A program made the position numbers and the translations under genes. Source: an archaeon (lineage in GTDB: Archaea > Thermoproteota > Nitrososphaeria > Nitrososphaerales > Gagatemarchaeaceae). From it: a DNA stretch of 64,000 nt. This document shows positions 26,656 to 35,847 of the stretch, piece after piece. The first letter of the stretch is position 1. Each line of letters begins with the position of its first letter. The DNA lies in assembly GCA_021786575.1 (NCBI GenBank), contig JAJYMY010000002.1, positions 392,080 to 456,079 of the forward strand. The letters run 5' to 3'. Under the pieces are notes generated by a model. That model did no database searches. It was not told the DNA's origin and saw nothing but the letters and a program-made list of their open reading frames with translations.

Positions 26656-26690
26656 GTTGATTCCGCTTATATGTTACGGGTGGGGTAGGC

Positions 26691-28625
26691 ATGGACTGGT
26701 TGCGTAACGATCGCTCAGGCATCGCGAGAGTAGCCGCTGCGGTTATCGTCGTCGTCATACTTGTGGTAGCCGGGGCGGCGTATTTCTTCGTCGTCTTGCC
26801 CTCGAGCCACACGACAACAGCGAGCACGACTTCGGTGCAGGCTCCTGCGTCCATCACCGTCGATGAAATTCCCGCGCCGGTGAGCGTGGACCCCGCATCC
26901 AGCTACGACGTCCCTGGGGGGGAGATAATGCAGAACGTGTACCAAGGCCTGGTGTTCTACAACGGCAGGAGCGGCTCGAGCTTCGTGGGGGTGCTCGCGG
27001 AGAACTGGACCGCGGCTTCGAACGGCTTGAACTACACCTTCAACCTCTGGCCGTCCGAGACGTTCAGCAACGGGGCCGCTCTCAACGCTAGCACTATCTG
27101 GTACTCGTTCTACAGGACAATGATCATGAACCTCGGGATATCTTCGTACATCAGCCAAGTCCTTGCGATTAACGGGGGGGCGGGTTTCACTGGGAACGTG
27201 AGCAGCACGGCGAAGGGGAACATCAGGCTCCCATTCGGAGCCCAGCAGGCCTTGGCAGCGGGAGGATACACCTTCTCATCGAACCAACTCCAGGCGGACC
27301 AGCAGGCTGCCCAAGACCTCGCCTCGATACTCTCGAACTTCAACGCTGCGAACTCCACCATCGAGACCATCATGTCGTATCCCCATCAGGCTGTGTCTGT
27401 CTCGGGGACCGACCAGGTGAACATCAACCTCGACTTCTCCTATGCTGACTTCCTCCAGGTCATTTCCGGCGGGCTCGGGGACGCAGTAAGCCCGACTTTC
27501 GTCGACTCGCACGGAGGAGTCCAGATCGACACTGCGAACTCCTACGTCACCGACAACGCACTAGGGTCGGGCCCGTACACCCTCACCACGCCTCTGGGTG
27601 GGTCTAACGTCGTGTTAGTGGCCAACGCCAACTATTGGGCGTCCAAGATTCCGGCATCCCAGCGCAGCGTATGGCTCACCCCGCCGTCTATCAAAACAGT
27701 AGTGATAGACTACCAATCGAGCGAAGCGACCAGGGTGGCTGACATCCAATCGGGGCACGCGCAGATATCCCAAGTCGAGATACCTGACCTGCACGAGGTG
27801 GCCAACTACTCAGGGGTTATCATACACAACTGGGGGCCGACCCCGACGATCGACTTCCTGGCGATCGATGCTTACCAGTACCCGTACAACATCACAGGGG
27901 TGAGGTTGGCGCTGGAGTACGGGGTCAACGCCTCTCAGATCCAGCACGAAGTATATGCAGGATATAGCCAGCCGTACGTCGGACCCCTCGACCCGGCCAT
28001 GGCCTACTACAACCCTTCGATCCAGGGGTACCCGTACAGCCCCAACACGGCCATTCAGCAGCTGTCTCAGGCTGGCTTCAGGGTGGCTCTCCCCAACGGA
28101 ACGGTGATAAACAGCGGAGGCAAGGCGCTCCCAGCCCTCAACCTGATCTTCACCGCGGGGAGCGCGGCCGATCAAGAGGAGGCGACTGTGATCCAGTCGC
28201 AGCTTGCTGCGATAGGGGTGACCGTGAACCTGGCCCCGGAGGCTTTCACAACCATAGTCGAGGACGAGCTCAACCCCGCGAACTCGCCGAACTACCCTGC
28301 GTTCCAGATTGCCGCAAACTCAGTGGTCTTCGTGGGCCCATCGGACCCGTCAGCCTACCTCGGCAACTGCCCTGCGAGGTGCCACCACGGCGACCCGGCT
28401 TACTTCAACAACACACAGGTAGTGCAGCTAATCAACGAGGCGATTCACACGTCCAATCCGACACTGCTGCAGCAGTACTACAACAACATGACCAACATCT
28501 ACAAACAGCAGGCACAGTACGTCTGGCTGGACGACTTCACAGCCTACACCGTGGCCTCGTCGAGCCTGCAAGGATTCACTTGGAACGCGGCCCTGCTAGG
28601 GAACTTCTACGCCACCCTCTATTAG
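26691..28625 (+). CDS. Oligopeptide ABC transporter substrate-binding protein
   Basis: A 644-residue extracellular solute receptor of family 5 (SBP_bac_5, OppA/DppA type). Residues 12-33 are one hydrophobic signal anchor, followed by a Ser/Thr-rich linker. Family landmarks include the N-terminal MQNVYQGLVFY, LAENWTAASNGLNYTFNL and the late VWLDDF segment. It would bind peptides outside the membrane and deliver them to the permeases encoded next. ATG 26691 lies about 22 nt downstream of a TATA element and the palindrome at 26638. Confidence 0.9.
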   Translation: MDWLRNDRSGIARVAAAVIVVVILVVAGAAYFFVVLPSSHTTTASTTSVQAPASITVDEIPAPVSVDPASSYDVPGGEIMQNVYQGLVFYNGRSGSSFVGVLAENWTAASNGLNYTFNLWPSETFSNGAALNASTIWYSFYRTMIMNLGISSYISQVLAINGGAGFTGNVSSTAKGNIRLPFGAQQALAAGGYTFSSNQLQADQQAAQDLASILSNFNAANSTIETIMSYPHQAVSVSGTDQVNINLDFSYADFLQVISGGLGDAVSPTFVDSHGGVQIDTANSYVTDNALGSGPYTLTTPLGGSNVVLVANANYWASKIPASQRSVWLTPPSIKTVVIDYQSSEATRVADIQSGHAQISQVEIPDLHEVANYSGVIIHNWGPTPTIDFLAIDAYQYPYNITGVRLALEYGVNASQIQHEVYAGYSQPYVGPLDPAMAYYNPSIQGYPYSPNTAIQQLSQAGFRVALPNGTVINSGGKALPALNLIFTAGSAADQEEATVIQSQLAAIGVTVNLAPEAFTTIVEDELNPANSPNYPAFQIAANSVVFVGPSDPSAYLGNCPARCHHGDPAYFNNTQVVQLINEAIHTSNPTLLQQYYNNMTNIYKQQAQYVWLDDFTAYTVASSSLQGFTWNAALLGNFYATLY

Positions 28626-28634
28626 GAAGAAGCG

Positions 28635-29702
28635 TTGGGGCTAGCTACCTACGTAGCCCGAAGGGCGCTCTTCTCCTTCTTCGTCATAATCGGGGAGCTC
28701 CTGATAATATTCTACCTCACCAACATAGCAGCGCCAGACCCTGCAGTGATCTGGGCGGGCCCTGAATCCACCAAAGCTCAGGTCGCCCTCGTAGCCCAGA
28801 TGTACCACCTGAACAGCCCCTGGTACGTCCAGTTCTATTACTACATGGTCAACGTCTTCAGCGGTAACTGGGGTATTTCGCCTCTCTACCAGCAGCCTGT
28901 GATCTCCCTCATCGAAGAATACCTCCCTGTCACGCTCGAGCTTACCATCATAGCATTCGTCTTCAAGATAGGCCTCGAGATGACCCTGGGGGTCGTGTCC
29001 GCCATGCGGCCGAATGGGGCGGTGGACAACCTGATCAAGGTGACCTACACGACCGTACGTAGCGCGCCCCCGTTCTTGGTCGCCCTCGGCCTCCTTCTCC
29101 TCTTCTCGTACGGGACGCACACCTTCCCGTCTTCGCAGCCCATCGACCCGATACTTGGGGCGACAGTCCCCAAGTTCCAGTTCTACAACCCCATCGCAGG
29201 AAAGGTGACCGGCTTCTGGCTGGTGGACAACATGCCCATACTGAACGCGCTCCTCGTCGGGGACTGGGCTGCCTTTTCGTCTGCCGTGTCCCACGCGGTG
29301 CTCCCTGTCGTGACGTTGATCTTGTTCGGGTTCGGGGGGATCGTCAGGCTCGTCAAGGTGTCCATGCTCGAGGTCCTCGACCAGGACTACGTCCGCACGG
29401 CCAGGGCGAAAGGGCTCAGAGAGAACGTGGTGATATTCAGGCACGCCTTAAGGAACTCCCTCCTCCCCGCGTTCACGCTGATTGGACTGGTCTTCGCAGG
29501 CCTTGTGACCGGGAGCCTGGTCGTCGAGACGATATACGGCTACTATGGGCTGGGATATTATGTCGCTGAGAGCCTCCTCACCTTCGATACACCCTCCCTG
29601 ATAGGGACGCTCATACTCATCACGGTGGTGATCATACTCAGCAACCTCGTGGTCGACATCGGGTATGGCTTCCTCGACCCACGCACCAGGGTGGGCTATT
29701 GA
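28635..29702 (+). CDS. Oligopeptide ABC transporter permease, DppB type
   Basis: A 355-residue permease of the binding-protein-dependent family. The N-terminal helix, a long extracytoplasmic loop (residues 40-95) and further helices match DppB. The EAA loop that contacts the ATPase is at DYVRTARAKGLRENVVIFRHALRN-like sequence (about 250-275). Start is TTG 28635, 9 nt after the binding-protein stop; its stop overlaps the next permease start by 4 nt. Confidence 0.92.
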   Translation: MGLATYVARRALFSFFVIIGELLIIFYLTNIAAPDPAVIWAGPESTKAQVALVAQMYHLNSPWYVQFYYYMVNVFSGNWGISPLYQQPVISLIEEYLPVTLELTIIAFVFKIGLEMTLGVVSAMRPNGAVDNLIKVTYTTVRSAPPFLVALGLLLLFSYGTHTFPSSQPIDPILGATVPKFQFYNPIAGKVTGFWLVDNMPILNALLVGDWAAFSSAVSHAVLPVVTLILFGFGGIVRLVKVSMLEVLDQDYVRTARAKGLRENVVIFRHALRNSLLPAFTLIGLVFAGLVTGSLVVETIYGYYGLGYYVAESLLTFDTPSLIGTLILITVVIILSNLVVDIGYGFLDPRTRVGY

Positions 29703-30583
29703 GCAAGAGCAGCTCGTCCGTAACCCTCGGGATAATCTTTGGGAACTGGGCGACCCTGGTCGGCGTCGGGATACTGGTAGTGTTCCTGGTGCTCTCGGCC
29801 CTGGCCGCCTGGCCCGTCACCTATCATCTCATCGCTCGTTATTCCCCGGACGCCCTCAACTTCGGCAGCTCTAACGCGCCCCCCTCGCTGGCTCACCTGT
29901 TCGGGACCGACGCGGAAGGGAGGGACATCTTCGCCAGGGTGATCGCCGCGCTCCCCATCGACATCGTCATCCCGTTCGAAGTAGTCGGGGCGAGCGTCGG
30001 CATCGGGTTCCTGCTTGGGACCTTCGCCGGATACCTCGGGGGTTGGGTCGAGGAGCTTGTGCTGAGGGTCGCCGACCTCTTCTTCGCCTTCCCCAGCGTG
30101 GTCCTTGCCCTCACGATCTCCGCCATCCTCGGCGCGACTGATGAAGGCCTGCGCGTCGTCTTCACCGAGCTGGCGCTGATAGTCGTAGGGTGGCCCTTCT
30201 ATACGAGGCTCGCCCGGGCGCAGGTGATATCGCTCAAGCAGATGCCATTCGTGCGCGCGGCCGAAGCGTCTGGCCTCGGGAAGTTAAGGATCATAAGGAT
30301 GCACGTGATCCCTCATCTCGCCTCCGTCGTGGCGGTCTACGCGACCCTCGACATGGGGACCACGCTCCTTCTGTACTCGGTTTTCGCCTTCTTCGGGCTG
30401 GGGGTGGCTCCCCCGACCCCGGAGCTGGGGAGGATGGTCTATGACGGGCTGACCGCGCTCCCAGGGAACTGGTGGTGGTCTTTCTTCCCCGGGCTCATCC
30501 TCATGATACTCGCGCTGGGCTTTTCGCTGGCGGGCGAGGGGCTGAGGGACGTGTTCGACCCGAGGCTGAGGGGGCAGAGATGA
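29699..30583 (+). CDS. Oligopeptide ABC transporter permease, DppC type
   Basis: A 294-residue permease with the DppC landmark HLFGTDAEGRDIFARV (about residues 65-80), five or six membrane helices and the EAA loop FVRAAEASGLGKLRIIRMHV. TTG 29699 overlaps the DppB stop, and the DppC stop overlaps the next ATPase start in an ATGA arrangement, so the genes are translationally coupled. Confidence 0.92.
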   Translation: MSKSSSSVTLGIIFGNWATLVGVGILVVFLVLSALAAWPVTYHLIARYSPDALNFGSSNAPPSLAHLFGTDAEGRDIFARVIAALPIDIVIPFEVVGASVGIGFLLGTFAGYLGGWVEELVLRVADLFFAFPSVVLALTISAILGATDEGLRVVFTELALIVVGWPFYTRLARAQVISLKQMPFVRAAEASGLGKLRIIRMHVIPHLASVVAVYATLDMGTTLLLYSVFAFFGLGVAPPTPELGRMVYDGLTALPGNWWWSFFPGLILMILALGFSLAGEGLRDVFDPRLRGQR

Positions 30584-31611
30584 CCGACGCGCTGAGGGTA
30601 TCTGACCTTTGGGTGGACTATCGGACGAAGGGGACGTGGGCGAGCGCCGTCCGCGGGGTAGACCTAACGGTGGGGGAGGGCGAGGTGATCGGGGTGGTAG
30701 GTGAGAGCGGCTCGGGGAAGAGCAGCCTCTCTTTGGCTATCATGAAGCTCCTCCCGGCCAACGCAAGGGCGAGGGGGAGGGTCGAGATCCTCGGCAAGGA
30801 CGTGGTGGGGCTCCCAGCCAATGAGGCTCATCGTTACAGGGGGGCCGGGATGACGATGATATTCCAGGAACCCATGACCAGCCTCAACCCAGTCATGCGC
30901 GTGTCGAACCAGCTTTCCGAGGCTGTGACGTCGAGGGGGGAGCACTACAAGCTGGGGGTCTTCCGGGCCGACTCCATCGCGGTCCCGGGCGGCCGCGACC
31001 CGAGGTTCGCCATGGGCTCGGAGAGGTCGGTGCCGCCCTCGAAGGAGGCTGTGGAGGCCCTCCGCCAGGTGAGGATAAGCGACCCTGAGAGGACGGCGTC
31101 GAAGTACCCACACGAGCTCTCGGGAGGGGAGAGGCAGAGGGTAATGATCGCCATGTCGTTCCTACTCCGTCCAAGGGTCCTCGTCGCCGACGAGCCCACA
31201 ACCGCCCTCGACGTCACCACCCAGGCCCAGGTCCTTTCGCTCCTCCTGGGCCTCAGCAGGGAAGGCACCTCCATCCTATTCGTCTCGCACGACATCCTGG
31301 TCGTAGGTCAGGTTGCGCGGAGGGTCGCGGTGATGTACGCGGGGGAGGTGGTGGAGCTCGGGCCGACAGAGGCTGTGCTCAAGAACCCGCTCCACCCATA
31401 CACGAAAGGGCTCATCGGGTCGATTCCTAGCGGCTTCAAGGGGGAAAGGCGCATAGAGCAGATCCCTGGGTCCCCCCCTGACATCTTGAGGCTCCCGTCG
31501 GGGTGCAGGTTCAATCCCCGCTGCAAGTTCGCGATGGAAAGATGCAGGTCCGAAGAGACCTCCCTGAAGGAGATGGAGAAAGACCACTTTGTCGCCTGCC
31601 ACCTCTACTGA
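30580..31611 (+). CDS. Oligopeptide ABC transporter ATPase, OppD type
   Basis: A 343-residue ATPase. Walker A is GESGSGKSS, the signature is LSGGERQR, Walker B is VLVADEPTTALD and the switch His is in LFVSHD. The C-terminal oligopeptide transporter extension has PGSPPDILRLPSGCRFNPRC, with the Cys pattern that in OppD/DppD proteins can bind an Fe-S cluster (CRFNPRCKFAMERC, then CHLY). A Gly/Arg-rich insertion at about residues 115-150 lengthens the helical domain. Start ATG 30580 overlaps the permease stop. Confidence 0.93.
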   Translation: MTDALRVSDLWVDYRTKGTWASAVRGVDLTVGEGEVIGVVGESGSGKSSLSLAIMKLLPANARARGRVEILGKDVVGLPANEAHRYRGAGMTMIFQEPMTSLNPVMRVSNQLSEAVTSRGEHYKLGVFRADSIAVPGGRDPRFAMGSERSVPPSKEAVEALRQVRISDPERTASKYPHELSGGERQRVMIAMSFLLRPRVLVADEPTTALDVTTQAQVLSLLLGLSREGTSILFVSHDILVVGQVARRVAVMYAGEVVELGPTEAVLKNPLHPYTKGLIGSIPSGFKGERRIEQIPGSPPDILRLPSGCRFNPRCKFAMERCRSEETSLKEMEKDHFVACHLY

Positions 31612-32602
31612 GGACCTGGTGAGCGCGGAGGCGCTCAGCGTCACGTACAAGGTGAGGACGGGGTTCCTCGGGAGCACCCACAGGGTGATCAAGCCTGTCG
31701 ACTGCGTCGACCTCTCGGTCAGGAAGGGGGAGGTGATGACAGTGATAGGGGAGTCGGGGAGCGGCAAGTCCACCCTGGGCTTCGCACTCTTGAGACTTGT
31801 CAAGCCGAGCGCCGGGCGCGTCCTCTTCTCCGGGCAGGACATCGGAAAGGCGAAGGGCTCTGACCTGCGGGAGCTCCGGAGGCAGATGCAGATAGTCTTC
31901 CAGGACCCATACTCCAGCCTTGACCCGCGACTGCACGTGAAGGACATCGTGTCAGAGCCGCTGATAGGGTCTGGGATGAAGGACCCAGGCGAAATAGATG
32001 ATAGGACGAGCCGCGCCATGACCATGGTCGGCCTCGACCCATCGGCGAAGTCCAAGTACGTCCATGAGTTCTCCGGCGGACAGAGGCAGCGGATAGGGAT
32101 AGCCAGGGCGATCGTCGGGGACCCCCAATTCGTCGTCCTCGACGAGCCTACCTCCAACCTGGACGTCTCGATTCAAGCCCAGATCCTGAACCTGCTCATG
32201 GACCTCCAGTCGAAGTCGGGGGCTTCATACCTATTCATCAGTCACAACATGGCCGTCTCTCAGTACGTATCCGACCGAGTCGCTGTGATGTACGCGGGGG
32301 AGGTGGTGGAGCGCGGGACCTCAGAGGAGGTGATCGGGGAGCCGATGCACCCGTACACCCAGGACCTGCTCAGCTGCGTCCCGACCATGGACATCTCTAG
32401 GAAGGTCACTGATGTGAAGATCACGGGCGACCCGCCGAGCTTCGCCGACCTCCCCCGGGGGTGCAGATACAGCAACAGGTGCAAGCGCGCCTTCGACCTC
32501 TGCAAGGAGAAGGAGCCTGCGCTGGCGGCAGCAGGGGGGAGGGAGGTCGCCTGTTTCCTCTACCACAAGGAGGAGAGGGCGGTCGCGCCCCCCGAACGCT
32601 AG
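31589..32602 (+). CDS. Oligopeptide ABC transporter ATPase, OppF type
   Basis: A 337-residue ATPase paired with the OppD protein. Walker A is GESGSGKST, the signature FSGGQRQR, Walker B FVVLDEPTSNLD and the switch region LFISHN. The C-terminus carries the OppF-type CRYSNRCKRAFDLC cysteines. The start is TTG 31589 (or GTG 31619, which would avoid the 23-nt overlap). It is the last gene of the importer and converges on the cytochrome b group with a 4-nt overlap. Confidence 0.93.
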   Translation: MSPATSTEDLVSAEALSVTYKVRTGFLGSTHRVIKPVDCVDLSVRKGEVMTVIGESGSGKSTLGFALLRLVKPSAGRVLFSGQDIGKAKGSDLRELRRQMQIVFQDPYSSLDPRLHVKDIVSEPLIGSGMKDPGEIDDRTSRAMTMVGLDPSAKSKYVHEFSGGQRQRIGIARAIVGDPQFVVLDEPTSNLDVSIQAQILNLLMDLQSKSGASYLFISHNMAVSQYVSDRVAVMYAGEVVERGTSEEVIGEPMHPYTQDLLSCVPTMDISRKVTDVKITGDPPSFADLPRGCRYSNRCKRAFDLCKEKEPALAAAGGREVACFLYHKEERAVAPPER

Positions 32603-32883
32603 GCCATCAGCAGGTCTGAGACCAGGAGGACAATCAGGGCGAGGTAGCCGACGGCGAGCCATGCAGAACTGGGCTCCCCGCCGGAGCGCTTCGACCTGTA
32701 CAGGTAAGACATCATGGCGAAGGCGAGCAGGTCGACGCTGAGGTAGAGGGCGAAGGTGTCGGTAGAGGACTGCGTCAGAGGGTTGAGCAACCAGATCACG
32801 CCGATGGAGGTCCCCTGCAGTGCAATGAGGAAGACCACCTGGAGGGTCAACAAGGTCGCCGCGATCCTCAATTGTCTCTCCAT
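32599..32883 (-). CDS. Small three-helix membrane protein of the cytochrome b operon
   Basis: A 94-residue hydrophobic protein with three membrane helices (about 5-32, 42-62 and 70-92). It starts at ATG 32883, overlapping the cytochrome b 3' end by 16 nt, so it is translated with that gene and is probably an accessory subunit of the same complex. No family recognised and no metal-binding motif seen. Confidence 0.75.
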   Translation of the reverse strand: MERQLRIAATLLTLQVVFLIALQGTSIGVIWLLNPLTQSSTDTFALYLSVDLLAFAMMSYLYRSKRSGGEPSSAWLAVGYLALIVLLVSDLLMA

Positions 32884-34343
32884 CCCACTTCGAGGACCTT
32901 CACCCTCCGCTTGATGTTCCCTGTCCTTAGGTCGAGCCTGTAGATGAGGAAGGCGCTCCCGACCAGGTCGAGTGCCAGCAGCACGGCGGAGGCGCCTGCC
33001 CCTTCCAGGCCGGCGAGAGAAGCCCCGCCCACGAGGAGCCCGGCGAGGCTGTTCACGAGCGTCCCGACGGAGAAGGCCCCCAGCGCGACCAGCCCGGTGA
33101 ACGCGAGCCCGCTTCTCAGCTCAGACGATGGTATGCTCTTCGCGGGAACCACCGCGAGCTTCCCCTTGGCCTTGGAGTACATCAGCCTGTAGATTAGGAC
33201 CGAGCCGACAGCCACGAGTAGCGCCGTCCCCCCGACCACGAGCGCCGCCTGCTCGACGGGGATGATTTTCCCCGGCGTCACCAGCCCCCAATATGAGAGT
33301 ACCACGACCTCGGTCACGAAGATGGCTCCCAGGGTGGTGTAGATCGGCCTCTTGGAGATCTCTCTGTTCTCGCCCCGGTCGATGAACGGGAGGATGACCA
33401 GGAGGACGAAGATGGCGGACACCACGGTGAGGGCCATCGCGAGCCCCGTGGAGCCCTCGAATATGCTGAACTTCAGCACCTGATAGACCCAGAGGAAGTA
33501 CCAGTCGGGCTGGGGGATGAACTGCGATGCCGCGGCGGGCGTGTATTGAGGCGGGAGGTTGAGCGGGAACAGGGCGGATATGAGCAACATCCCGGCGCCG
33601 AAGAGAAGGGACAGCTCGAAGAGGTACATCGTGACGTCGGGGAAGATGGGGGAGAGCTTCGGTTTGCGTTCCGCGGGGGGTCCGCTCGTGGGGTCGGCGA
33701 CCCCATGAGCTTCGAGCATGTACATCTTCGCCACCAGGAGTATCAGGAGGGCGGCAGGGAGGAGCATGACGTGGAGGTCGAAGAACCTGAGGAGCTCTGC
33801 CGAGTCTCCCCCGTTGCCTACTATCAGGAAAGTGAGGAGGGACGAGATAGGCTGCGGGAGCGCTGTGACCATCCCTATCCCGACGTCGGTAGCGGACTTC
33901 GAGACGACCGTCCACGGCAGGAGGTATCCCGTGAACCCGAACGCAAGGGTGACGAATCCCATCAGCATCCCTATGATCCACATGGCTTCCCTAGGCTTCT
34001 TATGGACAGACACGAAGTAACCTCTCATCATGTGCATGAACGCGAGCATGATCATCGCGTAGGCCGTGTAGAGGTGGATGGTCTCCAGGAACCTGCCGTT
34101 GTACACGCTCTGGAATATGTACTGGGTGGTCGAGTACGCCTCGGTCGGGCTCGGGACGTAGTATAGCATCATGATCGCCCCTGTCACCCCTTGTATGACG
34201 AAGGCTACCACCGCCAGGGCGCCCAGCCAATAGAACGGGTTCAAGGCGTAGCCCGGCACCGGGCGGAGCAGGGGGTAGCTCAGGCCGAACCTGGAGTCGA
34301 ACCATCCCGCCAGCCGCTGCAGTGGACCAGTCTTCTCTGTCAT
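32868..34343 (-). CDS. Cytochrome b (b6-type N-terminus fused to C-terminal helices) of a Rieske/cytochrome b complex
   Basis: A 491-residue quinol-oxidising subunit. Heme ligands expected in helices B and D align as His90/His104 and His191/Lys206: the spacing of 14 and 15 residues is exact, but the last position is Lys (codon 33726-33728). The Qo motif is PDWY (QPDWYFLW) instead of PEWY. The N-terminal half has four b6-like helices. The C-terminal half continues with about six more, including two extra helices after the subunit IV-like part. Start ATG 34343 follows the Rieske stop by 13 nt. It acts in the cytoplasmic membrane, passing electrons from quinol to the Rieske protein and cupredoxin. 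Confidence 0.9.
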   Translation of the reverse strand: MTEKTGPLQRLAGWFDSRFGLSYPLLRPVPGYALNPFYWLGALAVVAFVIQGVTGAIMMLYYVPSPTEAYSTTQYIFQSVYNGRFLETIHLYTAYAMIMLAFMHMMRGYFVSVHKKPREAMWIIGMLMGFVTLAFGFTGYLLPWTVVSKSATDVGIGMVTALPQPISSLLTFLIVGNGGDSAELLRFFDLHVMLLPAALLILLVAKMYMLEAHGVADPTSGPPAERKPKLSPIFPDVTMYLFELSLLFGAGMLLISALFPLNLPPQYTPAAASQFIPQPDWYFLWVYQVLKFSIFEGSTGLAMALTVVSAIFVLLVILPFIDRGENREISKRPIYTTLGAIFVTEVVVLSYWGLVTPGKIIPVEQAALVVGGTALLVAVGSVLIYRLMYSKAKGKLAVVPAKSIPSSELRSGLAFTGLVALGAFSVGTLVNSLAGLLVGGASLAGLEGAGASAVLLALDLVGSAFLIYRLDLRTGNIKRRVKVLEVGWRDN

Positions 34344-34356
34344 GCCACGCACCTTG

Positions 34357-35004
34357 CTAGGTAGAAGTGACCAGGGTCCCGCCCTGGAGGTCGTCGCTCA
34401 CGTCGGTGGACCCGGTGTCGTGGCCGAATATCGTGGGGGGGCCCATGCCGACGGCGTAGATGTCTCCCGACGAATCGGTCTCGAGCTGTACCTGGGGGGC
34501 CGGCCTCGGCGCGGGCCCACCGATCACCTTTCCCGCCTCGAGCAGGTCGTAGACGCTCCCGTGGCATGGGCAGTATCCTACCGGGCTCGGCGCGACGAAT
34601 GAAGGGTTTACGGTGGGGGACTTGCCTTGGGCGACGAAACCCCATATGCACCCAAGGTGCTGGCAGATCTGGCTGAACGCGACTATGTCCCCGTCAGGAC
34701 CGACCCCGCCTTCGGCCTTCTGGCCCAGCTTCACGAGCAGGTTTGGCTCGTTGGTGAGCGGGTAGTCGAAGATTACAGCGACCCCGGTGGAAAGCTCCGA
34801 CACGCTTGAAACCTTGACGCGCGGAAACTCTGTCGGCGTCCCCGAACTCGTCGGGACAGCGGGGACCACGACCGACTTCATCACGGACGCGATCCCTGCC
34901 AGTGCAAGGGCGCCGGAGATTGCGGCCGCTATCTTAAGGAACTCCCGCTTCGACTTATCCCCTTCCTCCTCGCCGCGGAGGCGTCCGGATTGATCAGCGC
35001 TCAC
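34357..35004 (-). CDS. Rieske iron-sulfur protein
   Basis: A 215-residue protein with an N-terminal membrane anchor (about 22-50) preceded by KSKREFLK, a Tat-like pattern. The [2Fe-2S] ligands are in ICQHLGC (Cys114, His116) and CPCHGS (Cys145, His148), and Cys119 and Cys147 are placed for the stabilising disulfide. It carries electrons from cytochrome b to the downstream acceptor. Start is GTG 35004. It lies between the cupredoxin and cytochrome b genes on the same strand. Confidence 0.95.
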   Translation of the reverse strand: MSADQSGRLRGEEEGDKSKREFLKIAAAISGALALAGIASVMKSVVVPAVPTSSGTPTEFPRVKVSSVSELSTGVAVIFDYPLTNEPNLLVKLGQKAEGGVGPDGDIVAFSQICQHLGCIWGFVAQGKSPTVNPSFVAPSPVGYCPCHGSVYDLLEAGKVIGGPAPRPAPQVQLETDSSGDIYAVGMGPPTIFGHDTGSTDVSDDLQGGTLVTST

Positions 35005-35046
35005 TGGGTCTAGACCACCGCTCCCAGGGAGTGCACCGTCAATATT

Positions 35047-35733
35047 TCAGCTCGCCACCAGCGAACCGGTCATCCACCCTGGGGTCGACATCGCGCCTAG
35101 GGTCCCGTCAGGGCCGAAGCCGCAACGGGTCTCGCAGAACCAGAAGTAGGTCCCGGCGGCACCTACCTTGAAGTAGGCGACCACAGTCGAGCTGATTGGC
35201 ACTGGTATGTTGAGGTTGAGCGCGGGGACTGTGAACGTGTGTGCGACATCTGAGAGAGGGACCGACGTCACGTTCTCTCCGCCGTTCAACACTATACCGG
35301 CCGACCCTTCGCTGGAGTTGACGAAGTCGTTGGAGGCCACGTAGATGCTGTTCCCCGTGGTCCCCGACACGACGTTGTTGGTGGGTATCACCATGGACGC
35401 GTTACCGTCATCGTAGCTCACTATCACCAGCTTGATCAGGCGATTCGCGGGGAGGGTGATATTCGCCGCGGACTGGAGCCCGTTCGCCCCCAGCACGTAG
35501 TACGCAGGCTGGTCCCCGACCGTGGCGTTGAACATGTTGTTCGTAGTCAAGACCAGAGTCACGACGTAGGGGGCGGCAGAGGTTGAGTTGCCGTTCGGGG
35601 TGACCGTGGTGGTCGATACTTCCTTCGACCCCACCCCCCCTACCGCGAGCGCGGCTCCGAAGCCGGATATGATCAGAGCCACCGCAAGAACCGCGACGGT
35701 GAACCCACCTATTAGGGTAGTCCGCGTGCTCAA
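35047..35733 (-). CDS. Membrane-anchored cupredoxin with a CuA-like Cys pair
   Basis: A 228-residue protein: an N-terminal helix (about 8-32), a Thr/Ser/Asn linker and a cupredoxin domain. The possible copper ligands are His in VAHTFTV, two Cys in FWFCETRCGFG (C-x3-C as in CuA sites) and Met residues in GAMSTPGWM. The His that CuA sites place three residues after CG is not there. It is the first gene of the Rieske/cytochrome b group and probably accepts its electrons. Start is TTG 35733, with a TATA box (tata, 35761-35764) 28 nt upstream. Confidence 0.8.
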   Translation of the reverse strand: MSTRTTLIGGFTVAVLAVALIISGFGAALAVGGVGSKEVSTTTVTPNGNSTSAAPYVVTLVLTTNNMFNATVGDQPAYYVLGANGLQSAANITLPANRLIKLVIVSYDDGNASMVIPTNNVVSGTTGNSIYVASNDFVNSSEGSAGIVLNGGENVTSVPLSDVAHTFTVPALNLNIPVPISSTVVAYFKVGAAGTYFWFCETRCGFGPDGTLGAMSTPGWMTGSLVAS

Positions 35734-35847
35734 TTGACTAAAACCAAGCTACTGGCGAGATATAAGGAATCAGCTCGATTCTCAGGATTGAAAACGCTGC
35801 CCGGTCTTAAATATCGAAATCCTTGGAGCGTCTTCGGGGGTCAGCGT

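Noticed and set aside
33546..34166. Long plus-strand frame opposite cytochrome b
   Set aside because: It is a shadow of the conserved cytochrome b gene, with Glu/Arg-rich composition typical of the complement of a G+C-rich gene.
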